A stretch of DNA of 64,000 nt, from assembly GCA_950106755.1 (NCBI GenBank), contig OX467083.1, positions 40,376,555-40,440,554 on the forward strand. The letters are read 5' to 3'. Both the position numbers and the translations under genes were made by a program. The notes beneath the pieces were generated by a model. The model did no database searches and was not told the origin of the DNA. It saw only the letters and a program-made list of their open reading frames with translations. This document shows, one piece after another, positions 36,220 to 47,581 of the stretch; positions within the stretch are counted from its first letter, which is position 1; each line of letters opens with the position of its first letter. The stretch comes from Climacium dendroides. Its lineage: Eukaryota > Streptophyta > Bryopsida > Hypnales > Climaciaceae.

Positions 36220-39200
36220 TCAAATATCGTGTGACTCAGATGCACTGAGTTCAAAATAAGAACATACTCTAGGATCATAAGATCTATGAGGTGATAGAGA
36301 GATCGAAGATGAATCAGATGAAACATTAGCATAAGCTAATGCTAAATCTTCAGCATAAATAGGTAGGCCACGAGGACTCAGAAAAGGACTTCTAAAAAAT
36401 CCAGAGTGTCGAAAAAAAGGCAAGGTCTGTCTTGGTGATGGACTCATCCAACTGCAAACAATAAACCATATGTTTGAGTATGTAATAACAAATTAAAATT
36501 CAAAGTATTGAATTTTGAATTGCAATTGTTGAAAGAAAAAAAAACAAAAAAACTTACTCACATAAGTCAAGTAACTCGACATCTTCAATTGGAGAGTCGT
36601 CATCAATCTCCATACCATCACCCGTGGTAGTAGAATGAAGAGTCTTGGAGATGATAGTAGGTGTTTGTAATGGCTTCAGTACCTCATCAAAAAGCTTGGC
36701 ATCACTTTCTAATGCTAGAATATGACGATTAGATGAATGAGCTGCTCTGATGGAAGAACCTGTATAAGACACAATATTGACATTATAAGAACATCAAAAT
36801 TGGAAAGTAGAGAAAAAATCAAATCAGAATATACAACAATAATGATTCAATGTTGTAGATTACAATATCTGTAGAGGCAGTTATGTCTGCCACAATACCA
36901 TTTGTAGGGCTTAAGCCATGAACAAAAAGCTTCATGAGAACCTCAGATTTTTCCTTAGCACCCCTCCATGGCTTGCCATCTTCCTTTCTACATGATTGAG
37001 TTGTTGTAATAGTGTTGAAAATGACATCATCTGTGGTTAAATCAACCTCAGGAATTGAGGGATCAATAGAAATTTGAAGCTCTCAAGGTTGCCTAGCAAT
37101 GGTAGAGGCAAATGATCGAATCAATAGCGAAGCCTTGAACTTCAAAGTCTGCAAATCAAAATCAAAATCAAATTAGAATGTACACTTAAAATGAAAATAA
37201 CTGCAATAACAAGTGAATCAAAATAAAAAGTGAAAGATTGAAATTACTACTTACAAATTTGGATGGGTTCATGGGATTTGCCAAATGTAAGCAATTTATG
37301 ATAGTCCACTCATCTTTGATCTTCAACTTGTAGTTCTTGAAGAATCCGGACACTTCTCTCTTCACCATAGAAGTATCAGGATAAAATAGAATAAATGCTC
37401 CATCATCATGAAGATAGGTGAGAGAGAATGCCATCATTACATGGAGAAAACTTGGAATGCTAGCATTCCAATGAGGGATTTTAGATGATGGATTTGAAAC
37501 CCCTGGAACTGGAAGACCATCTGGATACTCTGCAATGATGAGGTCCACAGCTGGTCTCTTTTGAATTTTGCCATCAAAAAAGAACTCTCTACCTTCAACG
37601 ACCTACAAAGATAAATTTCAAAAATGTCAATTCATAACAGAAGATGTCAAAGTCATAAAAGAACAAAATGAGAAGATGTAAATTGGGTAGAATATGTATG
37701 ATTTCATAATAATAAAAATGAGATGAAAAGAAAAAAAAAAATGAACTGACCTTTGAGAGAAAAGCCATAATGTTGTCATATGATGTATCAAATGTATTAT
37801 TTTTCTTCTTCTTTTCAACGATTAAGAGATGTAGGATTGGTAGACAAAGGAGCCAATGTACTCATCATACCTTTAAGCTTGGGAGCTAGCTCAAAGGTAG
37901 GAGAGGAGGTTGGTGCCAAAACAACAGAAGTAGAAGATGTCTTCTGGCGCTTTGAAGCAGGGAGTTTTGCTTCAACATCGAAAGAAGAAAGTATAGTAAC
38001 AACAAGATTCTTCAAAGTATCTTGAACTGGTACATCTTCATTGGAATCATCAAGTTCAACCACCAACTTCTTAGACTTGGTCTTCTTGGCTGCATCCTTA
38101 CTGACGTTCTTGAGAACATCTATAGCTGTACCTTTGAAGGCAGGTTCAATAGAATCTCGGAGGACAACATCAAAAGTTGGTGGTCTTTTGAGGGGACAAT
38201 CCAAATACCACCCACATTTTTCCCAATGCATGTAATCCCAAGATTCCATAATCCCCTCTGTGAACATGCACTCTTCACTTTCTTTATCCAAATAATTGGC
38301 AAAGAAAGTGGGAGTTTTAGAAATGGCTTTGGCAGGGAAGAGAACATACTTAAAGTATCTATAAAGCACCCTTTGCATGGCTGATTTGAAGTTGAGTTGC
38401 TTGTCTATCTTGTTGTTCTTGTAAACCCCCTTATCGACAACAAATTCACAGAAGAATGCAATATCCCACAACAATATGCGCATAGTCTCTACATAATCAA
38501 AAATAGTAGGCAAGGGATCCATACCATTGGGAAGATAGTCAATAGATATGTCCAAATCTGCCACTGTAGCATTGAAGAGTTTTTCTGTCTCAATAGCCAA
38601 CTGCCATGCACATAAATTGTAAATTAGAAAGAATGTTTTGAATTTTTGATTGATCCAAAAGGTTCAAGGAATTAATACTAAAACAATAGGAAAGAAAGAT
38701 AAGTACTCACTTGAGCCCACCACGTAGCTTTATGAAGCCACTCAGGGAATTCGAGATCACTGAATTTCGGTTTAGGAAATTTGAGAGCCTCACGAAGAGA
38801 AGGAGACTTATTCCATCTCTCAAGCCACTTGATCTTCATAGAAGTATCCATCACTGAAGTTGCCAACATCCAAAGTTTTTTTTGGGTCATCTCCGGATTG
38901 TCATCATGAGTTTCATAGTGAAACTTTATCTACTCCAAAAATGTGCTCGTATGCTTTGGATCTGCAATAGGAAGTTGCTTCTTCAATTCTGAATGAGAAG
39001 CTACCTTGACCTTCTCAACAACTTTTGAAACCCACTCAGAAACTGCACTTGAAGTCCAATCCACTGGATTGGAATACTTCTCATAGAATTTTCTTTGAGC
39101 AGCAACAACAGCATCCCCCAATTCTTGCTGCAAAAAGTGAAGAATATGTAAGAATAAACATAAATGCAAATGATAACAAATGTTTTGAATATTAGAGGAA

Positions 39201-42200
39201 GAGATATGAAATGCAATTTTTAAAAAAGCTAATGTCAAGAAACCTAAACATTCAAAGAAATTTGAAAACTAGAAAAGAAAATGAAGAAATGAACCTGGTA
39301 TAAGACTCCATTTAGAGCCTCAAGAGTTAAAGTGAACCAAGTTCTTTGTTTCGATTTTTGCTTGGCTTCAGTTGCAAGAAGATCCTCCTTAGAAACAAGT
39401 TTTTCAAAATACGAGAGTGGCTGTCCGGCAATATTTTGAATGCGATAGAGCTTGTGAACAAGAGTTATGGAGACATGGGACTTCTGATTTCTCCTGCCAA
39501 AATAAAATTTATTATATTAGAACATATAAAAAAAACTTTGAAATAAAAGAATGCAGAATAGCAGTATAGATAATGATTCAACTGAAACAAAGTTGGAAAA
39601 CAAAAGAAATGAATAAAATAGAAAGGGATCAAGAAATATAATGGTTTACCAATTGACTTCATGTAATGCTGTCAGCATAGTTGCAACATCCCCTTTGACC
39701 TTCAAAATGATACTTTCAACAGTACAATGCCATTGAAAGTCGTCCGCATGATCTCGGTTGATAAGAGGCATCCATGCTTGTAAACGATGGTTGCCATCCC
39801 ATCCCATAAACATCTTGCCCGAAAAAACTTTGAGATCCTCATCATTTTGCAATTCTCTCTCAAATGCAGCATTTGCTCTCACCCAGTTTGGACTTCATGT
39901 TTTGATGATTTCATCCGTAACATCTATTGTCTTCCCCTCATTGTTCTCCAAAGCAACATAGAAAACTCCATTTCCTTCCATGTAACCACAAGTAACAAAG
40001 TGTGCAGCTGAATTCATGATATCATTCTTCAAGAAAGGCCTCACCACCGGTAGAGATATCATACGACATAAAGGAATATTGATTTTCGATTTAGCTCGTG
40101 GTTGATACCTCAACCGCTCAAGACGAGAAGAAGTATTCATAATCTCTTTCTTCAAGAATCCATGCAACTGTAACTCAAGTTCATCTTGAGAAAGAGGTTG
40201 AAGTGTGGCATCAGCTTCTTGTGCTTGTGGATCTCTTTCTGTCAACAATGTTAAGAACAATGTGCACATGACGATTAGAACAAGTTTTAGTCTACATGTA
40301 TGTACAATAATATATATCATTTTGTATAGAAATCATTAATGAATGTGGTCTAAGGAGGCCTAAAAATTTCAGCATAAAATAAGCAATGTAGCATACATTA
40401 GGAAGAAAATCAAAGTCTCGAAAAGCATGGCCGTCAACGGCTGGGGTCTATCAAGCCCTGAAAAATTTCAAAAATTGGCTATTGTTGAGCAATGTAGCAT
40501 ACATTGGGAAAAAAAATAGAAGTCTCTAAAAGCATGGCCGTCAACGGCTAAGGTCTATCAAGTCTTGAAAAATTTCAGCATTTGGCAAATGTTGAGTAAT
40601 GTAGCATACATTGGGAAAAGAATAAAAGTCTCTAAAAGCATGGCCGTCAACGGCTGGGGTCTATGAAGTCTTGAAAAATTTCAGCATTTGGCAATTATTG
40701 AAATAGATAGCATATATTGGGAAAAAAATTGAAGTCTTTAAAAGCATGGCCGTCAACGGCTGGGGTCTATGAAGTCCTGAAAATTTTCAGAATTTTCCAA
40801 TTCGGCAAGTATTGAGCAATGTAGCATATATAGACATGAAATTTATGTCTCTGGAAGCATGGCCGTTAACGGCTGGGGTCTAAAGTCACAAAGATTTCAG
40901 CATCTGATGAAATCCTTAATGTTCTATAGAAGCCAAAAATTGTAGCATTTGCCTAAATTCCTAATGTTTCGTAGAAGCAAATGTATATCTCAAAACTATA
41001 GCCATCAACAGCTGGGGTGTAAGAAGGCTCAAGAAATTGTAGTGCTCTACAAAATTGGAACACCCTAATTCTTAAATTTGAGTTCAGAAAAGCGTAGCCG
41101 TTAACAGTTGGGGTTTAAGAAGGCTTAAAAAATTATAGTACTCTACAAAATCGTAGCATCCTAATTCCTAAATTACAGTTCAGAAAAGCGGAGCCGTTAA
41201 CGGCTGGGGTTTAAGAAGGCTCAAAAAATTGTAGGACTCTACGAAATTGTAGCATCCTAAACCCTAAACTGGAATTCAGAAAAGCGTGACCGTCAATGGC
41301 TATCCATTGGAGAGACAAACATGAAGGCAATTCCAAGCAATTTTGAAAACAAAATAGAATTGGAAAAAGCGTAGCCGTCAACGGCTGGGGTCTGGAGAAG
41401 CGGAAAAAAATGAGCCACGCACCTGGATTTGACTCACTCGGCACACTTGTTGTCCCTTCTTTTTCTTGAATCATCGTTTCTCCACGCTCAAATCGTCACG
41501 ATGATTTCGTCGTAGCCTCCTCTATAGCCTCTCCTTCGTCTATAGGGAAAGCTTTTTCTTCCTCCGATACCTTCAAAAGTTGAAAGACAATGTGCGAAGA
41601 AACCACAAGGTTTAGGTTGAAGCAAGTCTCAAAAAAAAAAAAAAAAAAAAAAGTATAAAATTGGTAGATGTACCTCAAAGGAATCTTCTAAATAACTTAT
41701 TCAATTTTCAAGATTTTAAGCCAAAAAATTTTGTACTCATAGATTTTACGGGTCAGATTTCCCCTAATTTTTTTCAAATTTTTGGACACTCGAGCAATTT
41801 TACAAAAATCGCCAAAAACTGCTGAAAATCAAAAGGCTGGATTTGGCCCAAAAATCTGCGGTTTCTAAAGATTTCAGGCAAGATTCCAAGATGCTGTTTT
41901 AGTTTTTAAGCCGTAAAAAACTCAATATGCATCCGTTTTTTATGTGCTATATACCATTGGAATCGTGCTTCCCACACGCACAAAATCATATAAAGTTTCT
42001 ACAAATGTGTCTCAAAAAAAATTTCACATACTTTCTAATTTACCATTGCTTGAAGAAATTATTTACATACCTCTATGTTTGTACCTTCAAGTTCTATCTC
42101 CAACTCCAATGTTCGTAGTGCTAATTGTTGATGCTTTTGTTGATGTTCTTCCTCTTCTTCTATGTCTTCATCTACTTCATCTTCTTCTTCTTCGTCAGTG

Positions 42201-42493
42201 TGTTCATTACAATCGCTATAGATAGAAGCTATCTCTGGTTGACCTTCACACAAAATACGCCCAACCTCTACAATATCCTCTTCTATTACTTCACATGGAA
42301 CTATATCTCCATATGTTAAATTCCTCATTGAGCTTGACAAATCACCTGCACTAATTCGAGACAACCGTCTAATCATTCTAGCCCTTAACAATTGCCTTCT
42401 ACTTGAATAATGAAAGCTACTTTTCTTCCTCTTCTTCCTGTGTATAACTAGAGTGTCAACCACTAACGATGGTGAAAGCAAATCCTCTTGCAT
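36220..42493 (-). pseudogene. ParB-like / beta-class DNA methyltransferase fusion, copy B
   Basis: Multi-exon minus-strand gene. Exon 1 (42,493-42,071, donor ATAGAG|GTATGT) is basic then acidic. After a repeat-filled intron, the exon from about 40,243 (acceptor TTGACAG) to 39,650 carries a ParB-like domain with WDGNHRLQAW (39,784-39,801). Helical exons follow at about 39,490-39,296, 39,128-38,711 and 38,600-37,745. The methyltransferase exon (about 37,600-37,262) has DLIIAEYPDGLP in the motif IV position and the strand YLHDDGAFILFYPD. The next exons give KPWRGAKEKSE, then GIVADITAST and SSIRAAHSSNRHILALESD, matching motif I of permuted (motif IV before motif I) beta-class DNA methyltransferases. 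In-frame stops lie at 39,895 (TGA), 38,930 (TAG) and 37,083 (TGA), with a frameshift near 37,820; a donor near 36,878 reads AT rather than GT. Predicted role: recognise and methylate element DNA. This is inference. Confidence 0.75.
40380..41400. repeat. intronic tandem repeat with GCCGTTAACGGC palindrome
   Basis: About ten units of 85-112 bp lie in an intron of the methyltransferase gene. The conserved core AAAGCATGGCCGTCAACGGC is followed by TGGGGTCTA. Cores start near 40,425, 40,532, 40,638, 40,745, 40,857, 41,092, 41,188, 41,284 and 41,369, plus a diverged one near 40,997. Two units carry the perfect palindrome GCCGTTAACGGC. The core is far better kept than the AT-rich spacer between cores, suggesting protein-binding sites. 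Confidence 0.85.
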
Positions 42494-43169
42494 TTGAAAT
42501 AATCAACTATCAAGGCATTACAATATCAACGTCTGCCATACTACATCACACCCTCTTTAAAACTTACATTTCTATCTACTACTTCTTCATGTCCTTCAAC
42601 CTTCCATATTCTATAAGACAACCCTAATTCCTCTTTATAAGGATATATTTTCATTTCATGATTAAATAACGGCTAGTTTTTTTTCCTATTCATATTGTCA
42701 TCAACCACTATTTTTTTAATCTTGTCAGACTATCACTAGATATATAATTATAATTGTAAATATGTCGTACGTCATCATCAACTATTATGCTTGACAGCTT
42801 ATCTTCTATTGTCAGTGACAGTTGTAACACTGTCAACTTGGTCTAATACATATTGATATCCTTCATACTATAATCCATTTATTATTGGTGATGCGTTAAT
42901 TGATGCCATATAGTACGCCGTCTTCCCCAACTTCATTACACCTACTATTAATATACCTTCTTCTATATCAAATCTCCATATAATATTTATTCATGACCAT
43001 TCAAATTATCAATCCAATTTCAAATTCCAGTACATCCATGAAAAAAATTTCATTCATTTTGAACAACCCCTATAATTTTCTCCTTTATATTCACACCTCT
43101 TGCACTTACAAACTTCATTACTTGCTTCTTCAAACTACGTCTTGTCCCCCATTTTCTTAATGCTTCACT
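42494..43169. promoter_or_regulatory. divergent promoter region of copy B
   Basis: The 676 bases between the two head-to-head start codons contain no ORF. A TATA-like box lies on each side: CTTATAAAG on the minus strand (about 42,633-42,641, roughly 140 bases before the methyltransferase ATG) and TTTATATT on the plus strand (about 43,084, roughly 86 bases before the transposase ATG). Start codons were chosen as the first ATG of the open frames facing these boxes. Confidence 0.45.
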
Positions 43170-46100
43170 ATGGCTAGTATTGTTGCTAAAGGTCATGATG
43201 TTTCATTTATTTTACCACTAGATAATCAAGGTTTCGTTCGTGTACTTGCCCATCTCCTTCATGTCCGATTTGGATTCACCCCTTCTTCTATTGTTGTAGA
43301 AGAAGAAGTCCAAGGAGATCACGGCGTTGTTAAGGAGTCTATCTTGCATTCAAGATGTAGTGATCATGAAGGATTCTACTGGCTTCTTCCTGCAGGGCGC
43401 TATAGAGTTTATGGTCTCTTGTCGGAGCTCTTGCCACCTTCAACTGAAATATTGAAACTTACTTTTGATAACTCCAGGGGTGAACACGCATTACCATGTC
43501 CTATAAAAGTGGAGTCTTTAGATAGTAGATGCTCTGAGAATACAATTGTGTTCAATATCAAACGCGAGTCTCTAGAACCTGTAATTGAGTTGTCTAGCGA
43601 TTCTGAAGGCGAGGTGCCACTGAAAGTCTGCCAACCTTCTTCTTCGAATGTTGTTTTTCCATGTATGGTAGATTCATCCATTCCTACTATCTTCCGTAGT
43701 ACACTTAGTAGTCCAACATCATCCGTGTTTTCTCGCCCCCCTCTCCCTCCCAATCAAGGCAATTCCTTAACTGTGTTAGAATGCCTTTGTAAATTGTCTT
43801 CAGTGCCTGGATCACGAAATGAACTTGCCCAAATTGATTTTGATGCCATTGACTATCAGAAGGTTCAGTTCCTCCCATCTAGATTTGATGGGGATGTTCT
43901 TTTCGAGCTGCCACCTTGTCGTGGATCTACATGTGGAGCTAGAGACATGGAAGGTATGGACAAGCGATACGATGGTCATGCATGGTGTCGCACTATGACA
44001 TCAAACATCCATAATGACTTAGGTTTGAAGTTCAGAAAATCGCATTGTATTGGACACTTGATTTGTGAAAATACGAAATGTAACTATCGCACACGAGCTT
44101 TGAAAAGCAATGAAATTGAGTGAATTGGAACCACCAAACATCCATTTAGTGTAGGTCAGATTCCTCCTCCTGACTCTACTGTACTCTGTAAAGTCTGCAG
44201 ACAACCTCCTACTTGTCTTAGTCTATGTAACTCGCGAATTTATTATGTATTCAGAAGTGGAGATTTGTCACGTGCATGCATCCATTTGGGTGTTCATTCA
44301 CATCCAGTTACTGATAGTCAATGTAGAGAGTCTCTTGAAGCAATTACTGAGCTAATTGCTAACGAAGTAGCTAAGACTCCAACAGCCAAAACTTCTGCCA
44401 TCACTTTGGCGGCAAGTAAGAAATTCCTTGACACGTTTCTTATTCACGATGGTCCTGGACCAAAGGAGATGCTTCATGGTGATGCATTAGAGAATGTCAT
44501 GGATAAGTTCAAGCTCCTTAGCTCGCCCAATGTGCACAACATCATTTCCTCTTTTTGGAGCAACAACAAAGGAGGAGGCGAGATTGATCGAATTCTAGAC
44601 ATGAAGGGACGTGCCAAAATGGAGTATATCCACGATAGTGTATTTCCAAGACAAGGACAAGACAAGGTCTATTTATTCAAGATGCTCATGGATGGACCTG
44701 GAAGTGGAGTGGATCTTGTACGACGGATGCAACCAGGCGGCAACCTTGAAAATTGTTTTATCATGTTCGATCATGTCAAGAGAGTGAAATTATGGACGAC
44801 TATTGCTTGCCACGTCTATGATTCTTCTTATTGCAAAGTCATGACCATTGCTATATGTGATATGCAAACTGAGGGCACTGAAGGCCAGATCATTTTTTGG
44901 CGTTGTTTGAATAAGGTCATGATAAAAAATGGAGTGTCGAATCCTAACTTCAAGGGATTTATGTGCGATAGTGCTCAGGCCAACTTTAATGCAGTTCGCA
45001 CTGTGTATGGGTCGGGGGACCCATCTATTCCAATGGTGGACCGTGAAAGGACTTGTTTGTTCCATTGGGCGACAAGCATGCACAAGCACACAGAGAAACT
45101 AATCAGCAAAGAGTTTTAGAAACAACATATCCAACTCTACAGGTAGTATAAGGATGCAACATCAATGTTTGAGGCAGATAAGATGTATCTAGAAATCAAA
45201 GCTTGGTGGTATTCTTCTGGAGCTGCATCAGAACCAGCTATTCGCAAACTCGAGGATTGGTTGGCATTTTGGCACTTTCGCTATCGTCAATGGGGTGCAA
45301 TCATGGATACGGTATGATCTCTATTTTCATTGTTTTTTTTCCTATTTTTAATCCTATATCCTCAATATTTCAAAGACTGACTTCATTTAATATATTTGCA
45401 GAATTTGACAATAGAAGAATTGGCAGATATTCCAACATGCAATTTGGCTGAAACAATGCACAACAAATGGATGCAAACTTCAGGAAAGCGTGGATTTGAT
45501 TTGTTCGTTGCCACGTGTGATGACTGGGTTCAAGCCTTCATGCAAATGACCAACTATAGGACTTATCTTTGTGGGGGCCCTTCTGGAAAAGGCCCCTCTA
45601 AAGAAGATTTGAAATTGAAGAGGGCTATGGCATCTGGAGATGGAAAAAAAATTGCAGATGCACTTAGTGAGATGCCTGGAGCGGAAGACATCTGCACTTG
45701 AATTCCACATTTAGAGGGTGAAGAAATATTTGGATCTAGCAAAAGGAAATTAGATCTTCCAATTGGTTCTGAAGGTGATTCTCATTGCCCTGACAAAGTA
45801 AACTTCTCTCATCCTCGGGTTCAAATCAGATCAGCTGTTGGTAGAGTGCAACTTGGGGCTGTAGTTGTCAAAACTAATACAGTTTTACCCCATACCCAAT
45901 CTGTTGTAGAAACCGATTGTGATACATTAGAATGGCATATAGCGAGAATTTCACACAAGTCAAGGAAACAATGTTATGCCATTTAGAAATACACACAAGC
46001 CAAATGTAAGCTATTGATTGTCAGGCATGGATTATCCACTGTTGCCCCTACTTATAGAGGGCAAAAGCGTGAGTATAAGGGGGCAACAGTTCAAACTGAG

Positions 46101-46784
46101 GATTTTTGGTTTTGTGCTGACCAAATTGCATGATGTGTCATGGGACCTAAGCGTTCCCATGTTCTTACTCGACCTGAGATCCCTGAGATTTGGCCTGTTC
46201 TTATTGGTACCAATCTTACTCGTATCGAAATTATAGAGTTTGAAGAAGCTGGATTTCGCTTGCAATCCAGCATTCCAATGTTACCTCGACGGCTATTCAC
46301 CTCATCAAGGATATTTGAGCCTATGTTGTGGACTCATCCTCAACCGGCACATGCTGAAAGAATTCCTTCTATTCGGAATGGTAAGCAAGTTCGTCAGAGT
46401 AGTAAAGCCCCCACCGAAAATCACCACAATCAATGGGAGAGTGCAAAGAATGTTACAACAAATATCATTGGGGTGAACTTCCTTCCTTACCCTGGACTTG
46501 GTGCTATTATTACACTTTTGTCTGGTACTGAACCTAACCAGAAGGTTTATAATATCACGCTTTCTAATTTTCCATCTTATACTTGTCCCCATTATGGAGG
46601 TATGAATGGAACTTCAATTGGAAAGCGTGGTATGTATATAAATTGCAAACATCTTTATTACATCTTCCATTACTTCTGCAAATTGGATTACAAGATAGAC
46701 ACATTCATCCACGCCCCTACCCTCAGTTTGGATGAAGTTAAGCAAATACTTGTTGCTGCCGGAATCATCAAGACGTGCAATTGA
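43170..46784 (+). pseudogene. Mutator-like transposase with SWIM finger, copy B
   Basis: Two exons: 43,170-45,311 and 45,402-46,784 (donor ACG|GTATGA, acceptor TTTGCAG|AAT, phase 0). The first 300 residues are unlike anything I recognise (MASIVAKGHDVSFILPLDNQ). A zinc-ribbon region follows, with paired Cys (ENTKCNY, LCKVCRQ) and HLGVHSHPV, as in the N-terminal DNA-binding domain of Mutator-like transposases. The DDE core includes HVYDSSYCKVMTIAICDMQT, GFMCDSAQANFNAV (second Asp) and TCLFHWATSMHKHT (C-x2-H insert). The C-terminus holds a SWIM finger, NFPSYTCPHY...NCKHLYYIF, in which the first Cys is replaced by Tyr. In-frame stops: 44,121, 45,117, 45,144, 45,699, 45,984 and 46,131. About 1,170 codons in all. 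Confidence 0.8.
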
Positions 46785-47332
46785 AATTAGTGAACAAGTT
46801 AGTTGATGAGTATTAGCATGATATGAAGTAAATCTATAGTACCAATATATTATCTTTAAAATTTTCATATATTGCAAAGTATTATATTTATATTTCAATA
46901 TGTATTCTTTGTTGCAATGAAAAGATATTTTACTATTTGTAAGATGTAGAATTTTTTTTGATATTTTCATTGCATTTTTCTTTCTGTCAATTTTAGAATT
47001 TCCTTTGGATTAATTATTTGTACTTTCACTTTATAAGCCTACTCTAATACTGACTTTGAAAATGTGATTTAAACCAATAAACCTAGATATAAAATTTGAA
47101 CTTGCAATAGCGCCAATTTTCTAGGCTTTTAAATCCACGGTCATGGGTCTTGTGGCAATAGGTCATATTTTTCTAAAAATAAACTTTGCTAAAAAAAATC
47201 AATCTTTTTAATTTTTTAACTAAAAAAATTAGAAATTATATCATGATTCAAATTTGTAGTCTTCAGGCTCACACAATTCCTGCTCACCGCTCTTAGGCTC
47301 ATGCTCACATGCTCACATGCTAGCGTCGTTGT
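46785..47332. other. right terminal region of copy B
   Basis: Non-coding AT-rich sequence running into the right terminal inverted repeat: subterminal block at about 47,150 (AAATCCACGGTCATGGGTC), then GCTCAC repeats (47,265-47,320) and the tip CTAGCGTCGTTG at 47,320-47,331. Confidence 0.7.
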
Positions 47333-47341
47333 GTTGAATCC
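47333..47341. repeat. target-site duplication of copy B (right copy)
   Basis: GTTGAATCC, identical to 35,281-35,289 on the other side of the 12-kb element. The sequence after it (CTTGTCAGAGATGAAATTG) continues the open frame that precedes the left copy. Confidence 0.75.
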
Positions 47342-47581
47342 CTTGTCAGAGATGAAATTGAAGGAACAGATCTTGAAATGTTAGATAGTTTGGATACTCA
47401 AAACATTTAGAGAAATAATAAACATATATTAGATACTAGACATGATACAATGGAGTAGGAAAAATATGTAAAACATATATAGTGTGCGTATATGAAAATC
47501 AAATCAAAGCCAAATCACATCCAAGTCTGACCAAGTCTAACCCATACCAAATCCAAATAAAAACAAATGCAAATCATAAAA

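Larger units (their letters stand above)
35290..47332. mobile_element. 12-kb Mutator-like element with ParB-methyltransferase gene (copy B)
   Basis: Terminal inverted repeats begin GGGGATGCTAGTTTGTGAGC on the left and, read inward from the right, CAACGACGCTAGCATGTGAGC. Both are followed by GTGAGC-rich sequence and a subterminal CCATGACCGTGGATTTAAA block (about 35,374 and 47,150). The flanks carry GTTGAATCC at 35,281-35,289 and 47,333-47,341, preceded by T on both sides, giving a 9-10-bp target duplication as in Mutator elements. Inside, a methyltransferase gene on the minus strand and a SWIM-finger transposase gene on the plus strand diverge from a shared centre. Stops in both genes show the copy is not autonomous now. 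Confidence 0.8.

Noticed and set aside
41211..41678. Minus-strand frames near the poly-A/T tract as methyltransferase exons
   Set aside because: A possible acceptor precedes SEEEKAFPIDEGEAIEE, but no convincing donor and no paralogous counterpart in copy A support it.
43409..43753. 114-residue minus-strand frame
   Set aside because: Antisense shadow of the transposase N-terminal exon.
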